64,000 nt of DNA from Magnetovibrio blakemorei (lineage in GTDB: Bacteria; Pseudomonadota; Alphaproteobacteria; Rhodospirillales; Magnetovibrionaceae), in NCBI RefSeq assembly GCF_001746755.1, contig NZ_MCGG01000008.1, positions 186,001-250,000 on the forward strand, written 5' to 3'. Within the stretch, counting starts at the first letter, position 1, and the number at the start of each line of letters is the position of its first letter. Below are positions 10,600 to 19,844 of this stretch, piece by piece. The notes under the pieces are model-generated. The model was not told where the DNA came from. It ran no database searches and saw nothing but the letters and a program-made list of their open reading frames with translations. The position numbers and the translations under genes are program-made.

Positions 10600-10836
10600 A
10601 TGATTTCCTACACCCTGATTTGCGACAAAGACCACGAATTCGCCCATCATTTTGATGGTTATGACGATTGCCAGGCGCAGCTTCAAGCCAAGACCTTGGC
10701 GTGCCCCACGTGTGGCTCAAAAGACTTGGTCAAAGGCCTCAGCGCCCCCAACGTCGGCGGTCAGTCCGCGCCCGATTTCCCCACCTGCCCCGCCGCATCT
10801 GGATGCGGCAATGGCGCGTGCGCGATGAAAGGCTAA
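10600..10836 (+). CDS. DUF1178 family zinc-ribbon-like protein
   Basis: 78 residues beginning MISYTLICDKDHEFAHHF with the internal pair CPTCGS at residues 39-44, features of the DUF1178 family found across alpha- and betaproteobacteria; function unknown. Upstream in-frame sequence from 10408 translates the palindromic repeat and is not coding. GAGGG at 10590-10594, five bases before ATG 10600, fixes the start. The C-terminus is cysteine-rich (FPTCPAASGCGNGACAMKG), which could bind a metal with the CxxC pair. Convergent with the next gene. Confidence 0.85.
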   Translation: MISYTLICDKDHEFAHHFDGYDDCQAQLQAKTLACPTCGSKDLVKGLSAPNVGGQSAPDFPTCPAASGCGNGACAMKG

Positions 10837-10844
10837 AAGCCTTT
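10828..10844. terminator. stem-loop across the DUF1178 stop codon
   Basis: AAAGGCT-AAA-AGCCTTT, a perfect seven-base stem with a three-base loop, lies between two convergent genes. It lacks a strong T tract on either strand, so terminator activity is uncertain. Confidence 0.35.
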
Positions 10845-10848
10845 AAAC

Positions 10849-11427
10849 TTAAAATGACGACCCCGGCTGGCTGAGAAACTTTATTTCCTCCGTCGTGCTG
10901 GTCCGTCCCAGGGCTTCATTGCGATGGGGGAAGCGACCAAAGCGGGCGATGATATCAAAATGCTTTTGCGCGTAGTCCAGGTCCAGCGGCCCCAAAGTTG
11001 CAAACAACGCCAAAGCCATGTTTTGATCTTCCAGATTTTCGCTGTGTTCAAACGGCAGATACAAAAACTTTCGCATCACGGGGATGACTTTTTGATCAAA
11101 GCCTCGGTTCACGGCCTGACGGGCGAGCGACAGGGCCTGGGCGTCCGTGGCGAAGGCTCGGGCATCATTTCTGTAGATATTGCGCGGAAATTGATCGAAC
11201 AGCACCACCGCCGCCACCGCCCCTTCGGGGCTATTGGCCATCTGCTGGACCTCGGTGCTGGTCAAGGTCATCAGCACATCTTCAAATCGGGTTTTGATGT
11301 CTTCATCAAATTTCGGATCTTTGACGAACCAGGCCGCCCGATCCGTGCCATAATCTGCGGCGTCCGGGGTGCCAAACCAAAAGGACAAAATGGCGTCAAC
11401 CGTGTCTGAGTGTAAATTTTCAGCCAT
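10849..11427 (-). CDS. DUF924 family protein
   Basis: 192 residues. It carries the family hallmarks: ILSFWFG near the N-terminus, VVLFDQFPRNIYR in the middle, and FPHRNEALGR near the C-terminus. The family is alpha-helical, TPR-like and of unknown function, although the structure is known. ATG 11427 is the only sensible start; the ribosome site is weak. Convergent with the DUF1178 gene and divergent from trkH. Confidence 0.88.
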   Translation of the reverse strand: MAENLHSDTVDAILSFWFGTPDAADYGTDRAAWFVKDPKFDEDIKTRFEDVLMTLTSTEVQQMANSPEGAVAAVVLFDQFPRNIYRNDARAFATDAQALSLARQAVNRGFDQKVIPVMRKFLYLPFEHSENLEDQNMALALFATLGPLDLDYAQKHFDIIARFGRFPHRNEALGRTSTTEEIKFLSQPGSSF

Positions 11428-11579
11428 AAATCTGTTCTCTTTTCACAACCGTACCCCTATCAGACATAGGCGCTAAAGCCCCGATGTTCCACGTCTCCAT
11501 TTTTTTGTGCATTTTACGGCTAAGGCGCGTAGTATTCGCCCCGTATCTGCGCATATGTTGAATTTTGGAGTTCCTCCGT

Positions 11580-13025
11580 TTGACTTTCCGCCCTGTCATG
11601 TTCATCAACGGCCTGCTTTTGATGGTTCTGGCCTTTGGCATGTTTCCGCCGTTGCTGGCCGATTTGATCGCCCATAACCCGGACTGGCAGGTTTTTGCCG
11701 CAAGCGCCGTTGTGACGATGTTTTTTGGCTCGTTGCTGACGCTTTCCCAATACGGCCGCGATTTACAACTGAACATCAAACAAGCCTTTATGTTGACCAC
11801 CTCGGGATGGCTTTTGCTGGCCTTTTTCGCCGCTTTACCGTTGCGCTTTTCGGCCCTTAATATCGATTTTGCCGACGCTTTTTTCGAATCCATGTCGGGT
11901 TTGACCACCACCGGATCGACGGTTTTAACCGGTCTGGACACGATGCCGCCGGGCATCTTGCTGTGGCGCAGCATCCTTCAGTGGATGGGCGGCATCGGCA
12001 TCATTGTTATGGCCATCGCGATTTTACCGTTTCTGCGCTCCGGCGGGATGCAGCTGTTTCGCACCGAATCGTCGGATACGTCTGAGCGCGTGATCCCCCG
12101 CATCAAGCGCATGACCGCCACCTTGCTGGTGACCTATGCGCTGTTGACGACGGCCTGTGGGTTGGCGCTGTGGTATGCGGGCATGAGCCCTTTGGACGCC
12201 GCCATGCACGCCATGACGACGCTTTCTACGGGGGGCTTTTCCAGCCACGATTCATCCATTGGATATTTTCACAGCGCCTTGATCGAAAATATCATCTTGG
12301 TGTTCATGATCAGCGGATCGATCCCGTTCGTCGCTTATTTTAAATTTGCCCACGGCGATAAAATGGCCTTTCGCCGCGATCCACAAATTCGCGGCCTGTT
12401 GGGTATTTTGCTGACCATGACCTTAATGCTGTCGGCATGGTTGGTGTTCAAAGACAACTTCTCCATTTTTCAGGCCCTGCGTATGTCGGCGTTCAACATT
12501 GTGTCGGTGATTTCAACCACCGGATTTGTGTCCACCGATTACGCCTTGTGGGGCGCCCTTCCTGTGGGGGCATTCTTTTTGATGACCTTTATCGGTGGAT
12601 GCACCGGGTCCACCAGCGGCGGCATCAAGATATTGCGCTTTCAAGTGCTGCGCCAAGTGTTCAGCGGCTATGTTTGGCGGCTGATTTACCCGCACGGCGT
12701 GCGCACCACACAGTTTGGCGACACCACCATCTCCGCCGATGTGGCTTTGGGTGTTTTGGTCTTCACCTTGTCATTTTTGGTCATTACCGGATTGATCGGT
12801 TTGCTGCTCACCAGCTTAGGCCTGGATTTGGTCACCGCCATGAGCGGAGCGGCGACGGCCGTCGCCAACGTCGGGCCGGGGCTGGGCACGATCATTGGTC
12901 CCAGCGGAACGTTTGCGTCCTTGCCCGACGCTGCAAAATGGGTGCTGGCCTTATCCATGTTGCTGGGACGCTTGGAATTTTTTACCGTTTTGGTGCTGCT
13001 GACGCCCGGCTACTGGCGCCACTAA
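11580..13025 (+). CDS. trkH: TrkH family potassium uptake protein
   Basis: Inner-membrane translocating subunit of a Trk/Ktr potassium transporter, about 481 residues with repeated M-P-M units. Selectivity-loop motifs can be seen (TTTGSTV near residue 105, STGGFSSH near 220, STTGF near 310, and TGSTSGGIK at about 341-349). The start is not ATG: TTG 11580 (MTFRPVMF) has GGAG at 11567-11570 and matches the usual N-terminus; TTG 11565 and ATG 11598 are alternatives. No trkA is adjacent, so the regulatory subunit must be encoded elsewhere. Fourteen bases separate it from the convergent GGDEF gene. Confidence 0.9.
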   Translation: MTFRPVMFINGLLLMVLAFGMFPPLLADLIAHNPDWQVFAASAVVTMFFGSLLTLSQYGRDLQLNIKQAFMLTTSGWLLLAFFAALPLRFSALNIDFADAFFESMSGLTTTGSTVLTGLDTMPPGILLWRSILQWMGGIGIIVMAIAILPFLRSGGMQLFRTESSDTSERVIPRIKRMTATLLVTYALLTTACGLALWYAGMSPLDAAMHAMTTLSTGGFSSHDSSIGYFHSALIENIILVFMISGSIPFVAYFKFAHGDKMAFRRDPQIRGLLGILLTMTLMLSAWLVFKDNFSIFQALRMSAFNIVSVISTTGFVSTDYALWGALPVGAFFLMTFIGGCTGSTSGGIKILRFQVLRQVFSGYVWRLIYPHGVRTTQFGDTTISADVALGVLVFTLSFLVITGLIGLLLTSLGLDLVTAMSGAATAVANVGPGLGTIIGPSGTFASLPDAAKWVLALSMLLGRLEFFTVLVLLTPGYWRH

Positions 13026-13039
13026 ACCCTTTTCCCGCT

Positions 13040-14299
13040 TTAAACGGAGACCCGGTTGCGCCCACCGTCCTTGGCCCGGTAAAGCGCTTGGTCGGCAGCC
13101 TTCAGCGCGTCTTGCGGACTGACGCCATCCTCATAGGGAGCCGCGCCAATGGAAATGGTCACACTGACGATATCGTTAGCCTGATTTGACGCGAGTCTTT
13201 TGGTATTTTTTTTGCCTTTTGGGTTTTCCGGTTTTGTTTTGGGGCGGTCTTTGTCGCGCAACTTAAAAGACGCCGCCTCGATGGATTGGCGCAGTTTATC
13301 CAAGTGCTTAACGGCGCTGTCCACGCCTTTGCGAGCAAACAGAACGGTAAATTCTTCTCCGCCATAGCGATAAGAGCGTCCGCCGCCGGTGACGCGCATC
13401 ATTTGCGCGGCGACCATTTTCAGCACCTGATCGCCCACGTCATGACCGTAGGTGTCGTTGAATTTTTTGAAGTGATCGACGTCTAACATCGCCACCGTGT
13501 AATCGTTGCCGAGCGCCATCAAATCGTGCATCAACGCGCGTCTGCCCGGCAGCCCCGTTAACTCGTCAATATAGGCCAGGCGGTAGCTTTCCTGACCGAC
13601 CGCGGCCAGCAACACGATGGCGGCCAAGGAAAACAAGATGGACGACAGCGGCCCATCGCCCGCCGCATGCAACGCCAACGCCGACACCGCCACGGCGCCG
13701 AACAGCCCCCCATCCAGAACACCACCCTTCCACACCGCGCGCGCCAACAACCCGGCACATACCAAAGCGAACAACATCAAGGCCGGTTGCGGCAACAACG
13801 ACCAATAATCCAGGTCCTTGTGAAACACGCGGGTGTGCAGAACCTCATCGGTTAACGTCCGCGCGGTTTCACCGGCATCCCACACCACCAGAAGGGCGAC
13901 GATTTGCAAACCCGCGAACAAAACGCGGCTGAGAACCCCCAGCGACAACAAGCCGCGATCGGCCTTGAGCGCCACCAGCGCGGCGTTGAGCGGAAACAGC
14001 ACCGCCAGCCCGGCATAGATCACGGTGATTTCCGGGCCGCGGTCATGAATGTTGACCCCCGCGACAAAAGCTTGCACAACCCAATGAGCGCCAGCGATCA
14101 ACATGGCCATCAAAACGATGCGAGGACATTTGAACCAACCGCCTACGATTGCCGCCAGGGCGGCGACCAAATAAGGTGTATAGACCAACGTTGCCCCCAA
14201 CGACCACGGCACTTGGGGCTGGGCTGCCGTAAAGGCAACCCCCGCCACCACCATCAAGGCGGGGAACATCAAAATCATCAGGGCATTTCGTAAGGCCAT
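13040..14299 (-). CDS. membrane-anchored diguanylate cyclase (GGEEF)
   Basis: 419 residues. The N-terminal half has about seven to eight hydrophobic helices with no recognised ligand-binding motif; the C-terminal half is a GGDEF domain. RYGGEEF is the active-site signature, preceded by the substrate-positioning LDVDHFKKFND, so cyclic-di-GMP synthesis is likely. The RxxD inhibitory site that should precede the signature by five residues is absent (TGGG there), so product inhibition may be lost. A lysine/proline-rich stretch of roughly 25-30 residues interrupts the domain just before VTISIGAAP. Confidence 0.88.
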   Translation of the reverse strand: MALRNALMILMFPALMVVAGVAFTAAQPQVPWSLGATLVYTPYLVAALAAIVGGWFKCPRIVLMAMLIAGAHWVVQAFVAGVNIHDRGPEITVIYAGLAVLFPLNAALVALKADRGLLSLGVLSRVLFAGLQIVALLVVWDAGETARTLTDEVLHTRVFHKDLDYWSLLPQPALMLFALVCAGLLARAVWKGGVLDGGLFGAVAVSALALHAAGDGPLSSILFSLAAIVLLAAVGQESYRLAYIDELTGLPGRRALMHDLMALGNDYTVAMLDVDHFKKFNDTYGHDVGDQVLKMVAAQMMRVTGGGRSYRYGGEEFTVLFARKGVDSAVKHLDKLRQSIEAASFKLRDKDRPKTKPENPKGKKNTKRLASNQANDIVSVTISIGAAPYEDGVSPQDALKAADQALYRAKDGGRNRVSV

Positions 14300-14362
14300 G
14301 GTATTGGTGATATAGCAAAACGCTCAACAGATTGTTAAAGAACGCCAATAAAGGAACACGAC

Positions 14363-14758
14363 ATGAACATTTGGATACTCCTCGCCGGCCTCAATGGCGC
14401 CATCTCTGTTGGGGCCGGAGCCTATGGCTGGCATGCCTTGGGCGATACCCCTGAAATCCGCGATGTTTTCATGATGGGTTCGCAGTATCAAATGTGGCAC
14501 GCCATGGCCTTGGTCGCCGTCGGGCTGGTCATCCGCCCGGTTGAGGGACGTACCAAGCGCCGCGCGCTGCACATCGCTGGCGCGTTTTTTCAGGCAGGAA
14601 TCTTTTTGTTTTCCGGCACGCTTTATTGCTTTGGCGCACTGTCCATGGTGCCCGTCGAAGGCGCCGCACCTGTCGGTGGCGGGCTTTTGATTTTGGCATG
14701 GCTCATTTTGGCTGGCGTGGGAGCGCGCATCGGTCTTCAAAAGGCTGAATCGGCGTAG
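14363..14758 (+). CDS. DUF423 family small membrane protein
   Basis: 131 residues, four hydrophobic helices, starting MNIWILLAGLNGAISVGAGAYG with the family's conserved AYGWHAL segment and a FSGTLYCFG helix. DUF423 proteins (YgdD type) are inner-membrane proteins without an assigned function. AAGGA at about 14350-14354 supports ATG 14363. It is followed after 45 bases by the potassium channel gene. Confidence 0.85.
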   Translation: MNIWILLAGLNGAISVGAGAYGWHALGDTPEIRDVFMMGSQYQMWHAMALVAVGLVIRPVEGRTKRRALHIAGAFFQAGIFLFSGTLYCFGALSMVPVEGAAPVGGGLLILAWLILAGVGARIGLQKAESA

Positions 14759-14803
14759 CGTTTCGTTCTGCTTTGGTTAACCTCTTTTGCAGTATCTTTT
14801 GCC

Positions 14804-15823
14804 ATGGACGAACCGACGAACCTCAACCTTTATCGAAGGCTGCGCCGCCGCACGGCGCTCATCTTGTTCACCACGGGCAAGACAGATGCCATATCGCGGT
14901 TTGTCGATCTTGTTCTTATTGCACTGATATCGTTAAATATTTTAGCGGTTGTGTTGGAATCGATCAAAGATTTGCAGGCTCTTGCAGGACCGTATTTCTA
15001 CGCTTTCGAAGTTTTTTCCGTAACGGTTTTCAGCATTGAGTACATCGCCCGGGTGTGGTCCGTCGTCGACAATCCGTGGAATCCAACCCATACCCATCCG
15101 ATCAAGGGGCGCATCAAATATATGATCACCTGGATGGCGCTCATTGATCTGATCGCCATTGCACCCTTTTATCTCAGCTTTTTCGCCACCGACGATCTTC
15201 GAGTTTTACGTGCGTTGAGGCTGCTGCGGATCTTCAAGCTGACCCGTTATTCCAGCGCTATGACGCTTTTGTTCCAGGTGTTTCGCGAAGAAGCCCGCAC
15301 CATCGGCGCGGCTTTGTTTGTCTCCATGCTGTTGATGTTCGTCGCCTCAACCTTGGCCTTTGTGGTTGAACATCCCGTTCAGCCCAAAGTGTTTTCATCC
15401 ATTCCTGCCTCTATGTATTGGGCCACAGTGACCATGACCACGGTCGGCTATGGCGACATGGTCCCCTTGACGCCGTGGGGCAAAATGCTCGGCGCGTTCA
15501 TCGGCATCATCGGTTTGGGCATGGTGGCGCTGCCTGCGGGTATTTTGGCATCCGGGTTCAGCAGCGCCCTACACCGCCGCCGCGCCATCTTGGAAGAGCA
15601 TGTCGAAGGCGTCATGGAAGACGGCATCATAACGATCGAAGAGAAAGACGAACTTAACCAACTGGTGCAACAGTTGAACTTAAGCGAATTCGACACCCGG
15701 GCCATTATGCATGCCGTCAGGGTCAGACAGGCCGAAGAGGCTATGGAAACCTGCCCCCACTGCGGCAAACGGATTCATGAGCCGGACGACGCGGACACCG
15801 ACAACCCCGAAACGGGTGCCTAA
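14804..15823 (+). CDS. voltage-gated potassium channel family protein (Kv-like, six helices)
   Basis: 339 residues. S1-S4 resemble a voltage sensor, with regularly spaced arginines in S4 (RVLRALRLLRIFKLTR). The pore loop carries the potassium filter TVGYGD at about residues 224-229. After S6 comes a cytoplasmic tail of about 85 residues with a short acidic helical segment, a CPHCGKRI zinc-knuckle-like pair near the end and a very acidic C-terminus. It would let potassium pass passively, in contrast to TrkH nearby. Confidence 0.92.
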   Translation: MDEPTNLNLYRRLRRRTALILFTTGKTDAISRFVDLVLIALISLNILAVVLESIKDLQALAGPYFYAFEVFSVTVFSIEYIARVWSVVDNPWNPTHTHPIKGRIKYMITWMALIDLIAIAPFYLSFFATDDLRVLRALRLLRIFKLTRYSSAMTLLFQVFREEARTIGAALFVSMLLMFVASTLAFVVEHPVQPKVFSSIPASMYWATVTMTTVGYGDMVPLTPWGKMLGAFIGIIGLGMVALPAGILASGFSSALHRRRAILEEHVEGVMEDGIITIEEKDELNQLVQQLNLSEFDTRAIMHAVRVRQAEEAMETCPHCGKRIHEPDDADTDNPETGA

Positions 15824-15829
15824 GAGCGA

Positions 15830-15852
15830 CCGCAGCAAACCGTTTCCTGCGG
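15830..15852 (+). terminator. possible terminator after the potassium channel gene
   Basis: CCGCAG / CTGCGG stem with an 11-base loop, seven bases after the stop codon, followed by ATCATATTTATAT. The T content is weak but the position is right. Confidence 0.35.
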
Positions 15853-15934
15853 ATCATATTTATATACCAATAGCTGACTATATTGTGTACACTCTATGTC
15901 CGTCGTCAGCCTTCATATAAAGGACGTCCCTGCC

Positions 15935-16375
15935 ATGGCCAGCGAACCTGAAAAATCACCAGCATATGTCATCAACCATTTGTCGCGGTTGTTCACCCAA
16001 TCGCTGTATGATCAGTTGAAGTCCCATGGTGTTGCGCCCGGTCAATTTCCGGTGCTGATGTGTTTGTGGGACCAAGATGGGCTGACCCAGCGCGAACTGT
16101 ATGAACGGGTCAAAATTGAACAGGCGACCATGTCCAACACCCTCAAACGCATGGAACGTGATTGCCTGATTTACAGAGAGCCCGACCCGGCAGACCGCCG
16201 CGCCATGCGCATTCATCTGACGGGCATGGCCAAAAACCTTCAGGGCACCTTGACCAAGGGGGCCAAAAGCGTCGTCAAATCGGCCTTTGACGGGGTGAAG
16301 AAAAAAGATCGCAAAGCCCTTATGGAACTCCTTGAACACATGATCGGCAATCTGGAAAAGGCCGAGAAGCCTTAA
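15935..16375 (+). CDS. MarR family transcriptional regulator
   Basis: 146 residues (159 if started at ATG 15896). Winged-helix core: GLTQRELYERVKIEQATMSNTL as the recognition region and DPADRRAMRIHLT as the wing, both diagnostic of MarR. MarR dimers usually repress their own gene and a linked one and are released by small phenolic or oxidant ligands. AAGGA at 15920-15924 favours ATG 15935. TATATT at 15879-15884 may be a -10, with the palindromes ATAG-CTGA-CTAT and GTGTACAC (15886-15893) close by as candidate operators. The linked target is not evident, as pckA is convergent. Confidence 0.9.
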   Translation: MASEPEKSPAYVINHLSRLFTQSLYDQLKSHGVAPGQFPVLMCLWDQDGLTQRELYERVKIEQATMSNTLKRMERDCLIYREPDPADRRAMRIHLTGMAKNLQGTLTKGAKSVVKSAFDGVKKKDRKALMELLEHMIGNLEKAEKP

Positions 16376-16398
16376 AGGATCCCGACATCTGGCAAAAC

Positions 16399-16430
16399 AA
16401 AACCGCCGCCCAACTCAGGGCGGCGGTTTG
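16399..16430. terminator. bidirectional terminator between marR-type gene and pckA
   Basis: AAACCGCCGCCC-AACTCA-GGGCGGCGGTTT, a 12-base perfect stem with T-rich flank on the plus side (TTTGTTTG) and TTTTG on the minus side. It separates two convergent genes. Confidence 0.85.
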
Positions 16431-16454
16431 TTTGGGCGGCCTATAGGCCAGATC

Positions 16455-18281
16455 TTAGGATTTATGACGCCAGATTTCCGGCGCATCGTTCAAGCGTTTG
16501 ATCTGCGCTTGGCGTTGATTTTCCATTTCGGCTGGAAGTTTGTCGCCAAAGCGACCAAACAGTTCAGACTGGTCTTCGGCATCGGCCATGGCACCGGCGC
16601 GATCGACTTCCATCAGATGTTCAAACGTGTCCTTGTCGTAATCCAGACCGTTCCAGGTGATGTCGGCGTGGGTCGGCATCAAACCGATGGGGCTTTCAAC
16701 CGCATTGCCGTTGCCGTTCACGCGATCGACGATCCACTTCAAGACCCGCATGTTCTGACCAAAGCCCGGCCACATAAACTTGCCGTTCTGATCTTTGCGG
16801 AACCAGTTCACGCGGAAAATGGCGGGCGGGTTGGACAGCTTTGCGCCAAAGTCCACCCAGTGCTGCCAGTAATCGCCCATGTTGTAGCCGCAAAACGGCA
16901 ACATGGCGAACGGGTCGCGACGAATGGCGGCTTGACCCACGGCGGCGGCGGTGGCTTCCGAGCCCATGGTCGCGGCCATATAGACGCCGTGATTCCAATC
17001 AAACGCCTGATAAGCCAAGGGGAAGGTTTTGGACAGACGGCCGCCAAAGATGAAGGCCGAAATCGGCACGCCCTTGGGGTCTTCCCAATTGGGGTCGATG
17101 CTGGGGCACTGCGAAGCGGGCGCCGTAAAACGCGCGTTCGGATGCGCCGCCGGAGTATCGGAATCCGGCGCCCAATCGTTGCCCTTCCAATCGATGGCAT
17201 GGGCGGGAGCGGCGGACATATCTTCCCACCACACATCCTTGTCATCGGTCAGCGCCACGTTGGTGTAGATGCAATCTTTTGACAAAGCCTTCATCGCCGA
17301 CGGGTTGGACTTGTCAGAGGTGCCCGGGGCAACGCCGAAATAACCGTATTCGGGGTTGATGGCATACAATTTGCCGTCGGCACCCGGTTTGATCCAGGCG
17401 ATGTCGTCACCGACCGTCCACACTTTCCAGCCGTCAAAGCCTGCGGGCGGAATCAGCATGGCCAGGTTGGTTTTGCCGCACGCCGACGGGAACGCCGCCG
17501 CCACGTAGGTCTTTTCCCCTTCGGGGCTTTCCAGACCGACAATCAGCATGTGCTCGGCCAGCCAGCCTTCGTCACGCGCCATGGCCGACGCGATGCGCAG
17601 CGCAAAACACTTTTTACCCAACAGCGCATTGCCGCCATAGCCCGATCCAAACGACCAGATTTCGCGGGTTTCGGGATAATGGACGATGTACTTTTCATCG
17701 TTGCACGGCCAAACGGAGTCTTTTTCACCGGCGGCCAGCGGCGCACCGACGGAATGAACGCACGGCACAAACGCGCCATCCGCGCCCAAAACGTCGAGCA
17801 CCTTGGAGCCCATGCGGGTCATGATGCGCATATTGGCGGCGGCATAAGCGCTGTCGGTCAACTGCACCCCAATGTGCGCGATGGGAGAGCCCAAAGGCCC
17901 CATGGAAAACGGCACCACATACATGGTGCGGCCCTGCATACAGCCGTCATACAGGCCGCTCAGGGTTTTGCGCATCTCAGCCGGAGCCATCCAGTTGTTG
18001 GTGGGGCCTGCGTCTTCTTCGCGCTCGGAACAAATGTACGTGCGGTCTTCGACACGCGCCACGTCTGAGGGGCTTGAGCGCGCCAAATAGCTGCCGGGAC
18101 GCTTGTCTTCGTTCAGCTTGATCAACGTGCCCGCTGCCACCATCTCGGCACACATACGGTCAAATTCTTCCTTACTGCCATCACACCAGTGAATGGCAGC
18201 CGGTTTTGTCAGCGCCGCAATCTCGTCGATCCAGGCATTGAGCTTGGCGTGCGCTGATGGCGCGTCCGCACTGTTGAGCAT
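16455..18281 (-). CDS. pckA: phosphoenolpyruvate carboxykinase (GTP)
   Basis: Converts oxaloacetate and GTP to phosphoenolpyruvate, CO2 and GDP, the first committed step of gluconeogenesis. 608 residues, the GTP-class size. The nucleotide loop FPSACGKTN holds the mobile active-site cysteine, and the metal region VGDDIAWIK follows. The ATG at 18281 is preceded by GGAGG at 18292-18296, so the longer in-frame opening to 18407 is rejected. GTP-type enzymes are less usual than ATP-type in proteobacteria. A promoter and hairpin lie upstream. Related by function to the PEP-dependent phosphotransfer genes at 25-29 kb. Confidence 0.97.
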   Translation of the reverse strand: MLNSADAPSAHAKLNAWIDEIAALTKPAAIHWCDGSKEEFDRMCAEMVAAGTLIKLNEDKRPGSYLARSSPSDVARVEDRTYICSEREEDAGPTNNWMAPAEMRKTLSGLYDGCMQGRTMYVVPFSMGPLGSPIAHIGVQLTDSAYAAANMRIMTRMGSKVLDVLGADGAFVPCVHSVGAPLAAGEKDSVWPCNDEKYIVHYPETREIWSFGSGYGGNALLGKKCFALRIASAMARDEGWLAEHMLIVGLESPEGEKTYVAAAFPSACGKTNLAMLIPPAGFDGWKVWTVGDDIAWIKPGADGKLYAINPEYGYFGVAPGTSDKSNPSAMKALSKDCIYTNVALTDDKDVWWEDMSAAPAHAIDWKGNDWAPDSDTPAAHPNARFTAPASQCPSIDPNWEDPKGVPISAFIFGGRLSKTFPLAYQAFDWNHGVYMAATMGSEATAAAVGQAAIRRDPFAMLPFCGYNMGDYWQHWVDFGAKLSNPPAIFRVNWFRKDQNGKFMWPGFGQNMRVLKWIVDRVNGNGNAVESPIGLMPTHADITWNGLDYDKDTFEHLMEVDRAGAMADAEDQSELFGRFGDKLPAEMENQRQAQIKRLNDAPEIWRHKS

Positions 18282-18311
18282 TGTACTGTGTCCTCCGTAC
18301 ATTTTAATCGA

Positions 18312-18359
18312 TAGCCCTGAAAAGGGGCTACAGGTTAGCGAGTGTGACGGTCCCGTCAA
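18312..18359 (-). promoter_or_regulatory. candidate pckA promoter and leader hairpin
   Basis: On the minus strand TTGACG (18354-18359), 16 bases, then TAACCT (18332-18337) is a plausible sigma-70 promoter. Just downstream TAGCCC-CTTTTCA-GGGCTA (18312-18330) forms a perfect six-base stem in the leader. The rest of 18297-18527 shows nothing further. Confidence 0.4.
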
Positions 18360-18527
18360 AAGGTTTTGTGCACCTGCAAAAAAGATTTGAAACACAACGC
18401 CTTGCACTGCGTATTAGAGAGGTTCAATACCCGCCATAACACAAAACTGAAAAAAACAGTCAAAATGGCCTGTCAAAGGCGGGGAATCAAGTGAACCGCA
18501 AGCGCGCCAAACCGCACCAACAAACGC

Positions 18528-18989
18528 TTATTGAATGCTGGCTTTTTGACTCATTTTTTGATCGGATTTAAGCGGCTTTACGCGGTAGCGTTGGGGGATA
18601 GATTGGTCCAAATCGTCAAGCTTTGCACTGACCAAAATCATTTGATCTTGAAGGGCGCGAATGGCCGTCGCGTGCTCTGTCCGGCCTTCCGCTAGGGCGG
18701 CATGCCCCTGTTCCATCTGTTGTGCCAAACGCGTCGTTTTGTGCAGCATCTTGTCCATCTCGCGCATTTCATCGCGCAACGTTGCGACGTGAGCACGCAG
18801 GAACTTCTCGTTTTGGTTTTCAACTTTTTTGACAATGTCGCTGGTCAACCACAACGCCAGCATGGCGATGAAGAAGGAAAGTGCAGAAATAAGCGTAGCG
18901 AGGCCCATGGCATATCCAAACGTACAAAGGTGACCTGTCAAACCAGCAGCGACAGCAGTACCAAGGTCATTATACAGATCGAAAGGCAT
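18528..18989 (-). CDS. membrane-anchored coiled-coil protein of unknown function
   Basis: 153 residues: one long hydrophobic helix at about residues 25-50 (GYAMGLATLISALSFFIAML), then about 75 residues rich in Glu, Lys, Gln and Leu with heptad-like spacing, ending in a basic tail. It would sit in the inner membrane with the coiled coil in the cytoplasm or periplasm. No Shine-Dalgarno sequence is obvious before ATG 18989. I do not recognise a family. It is the first gene of a block lying between pckA and chvI. Confidence 0.65.
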   Translation of the reverse strand: MPFDLYNDLGTAVAAGLTGHLCTFGYAMGLATLISALSFFIAMLALWLTSDIVKKVENQNEKFLRAHVATLRDEMREMDKMLHKTTRLAQQMEQGHAALAEGRTEHATAIRALQDQMILVSAKLDDLDQSIPQRYRVKPLKSDQKMSQKASIQ

Positions 18990-19025
18990 CTATTAAGTAA
19001 AATTTAAGGATATTCACGACGTTTT

Positions 19026-19826
19026 TTAGGAAAGGCCTTTTGCCGGGGCTGAGAGCCGCTTGAGCGCCATTTGAAAGCGCGCCCGCCAGCTCCGCAGATC
19101 GCCAGCCGGGGTGTCAAAGTTCACGCGCAACGGCGCACCTTTTTGCCCCCCTTTCACAAAACGGGCGGCCACAAAGCCGTCTCCGTCCACCGCCAAGACG
19201 CGCCAGCCCAGAGCGTTGCGAGCAGAGGTTTTGCGCCCAGGCACACCACCAGATACGCCGACATACGCCCCGGCGCACAGGGTTTGCACAGCGTCGTCAT
19301 CCAGGGTTTTGAGGATGCGCCCTTCGGCCCCCTTCAAACCGTCCCCACCAAGCAGGTATTCTTTGCCCTTGGCCCACTTTGCCTGGCCAAAACCACCCAC
19401 ATAATGGACCTTTTCGATCCGCAGTCGCCACATGGCAAAATCCCCGAAATCGGCGTACTGGGCCGCACGGGGATGATGGGCGAGATACTGGGTACGCGCC
19501 GCAGGAACGTCATCAACCGGCACTTTTTCCATCTGCCCGATCAGCGTGCAGCGCGCCCCTTCCAGTGGATTTAGGGCTGTTGTCGGTGCTTCCAAAAGCA
19601 CCGATGCGCGGGGATCGGCGAGTAAATCTTGGGTGTGCGCCGCCAAGGTCGAAAACAAAAACAACGGGCAGCCGTCTGCGGCCAGGGCGACGCCGACCTT
19701 CGACACGTAAGGCTGGCCTTTGGCCTCATCGCGGGCGGCTCGACGCAGCGTGGCCAAGGCTCCTTTTTGCGCTTGGCGGGCGATCAGCCGCGCTTCGCGG
19801 GCCGCGCTGAATGGTGTGCTTTTCAC
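19026..19826 (-). CDS. HugZ-like pyridoxamine-phosphate-oxidase-fold protein
   Basis: 266 residues. The N-terminal split-barrel FMN-binding domain is recognisable from GALATL, VGVALAADGCPLFLFSTLAAHTQDL and DPRASVLLE; the C-terminal 90 residues resemble the DUF2470 domain that accompanies it in HugZ-type heme-utilisation proteins. FMN or heme binding is a family inference. The start is GTG 19826 with AAAGGA about nine bases upstream. It follows the CBS-domain gene after 18 bases, so it may be the last gene of that operon. Confidence 0.78.
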   Translation of the reverse strand: MKSTPFSAAREARLIARQAQKGALATLRRAARDEAKGQPYVSKVGVALAADGCPLFLFSTLAAHTQDLLADPRASVLLEAPTTALNPLEGARCTLIGQMEKVPVDDVPAARTQYLAHHPRAAQYADFGDFAMWRLRIEKVHYVGGFGQAKWAKGKEYLLGGDGLKGAEGRILKTLDDDAVQTLCAGAYVGVSGGVPGRKTSARNALGWRVLAVDGDGFVAARFVKGGQKGAPLRVNFDTPAGDLRSWRARFQMALKRLSAPAKGLS

Positions 19827-19844
19827 AACGACGCAATCCTTTTG

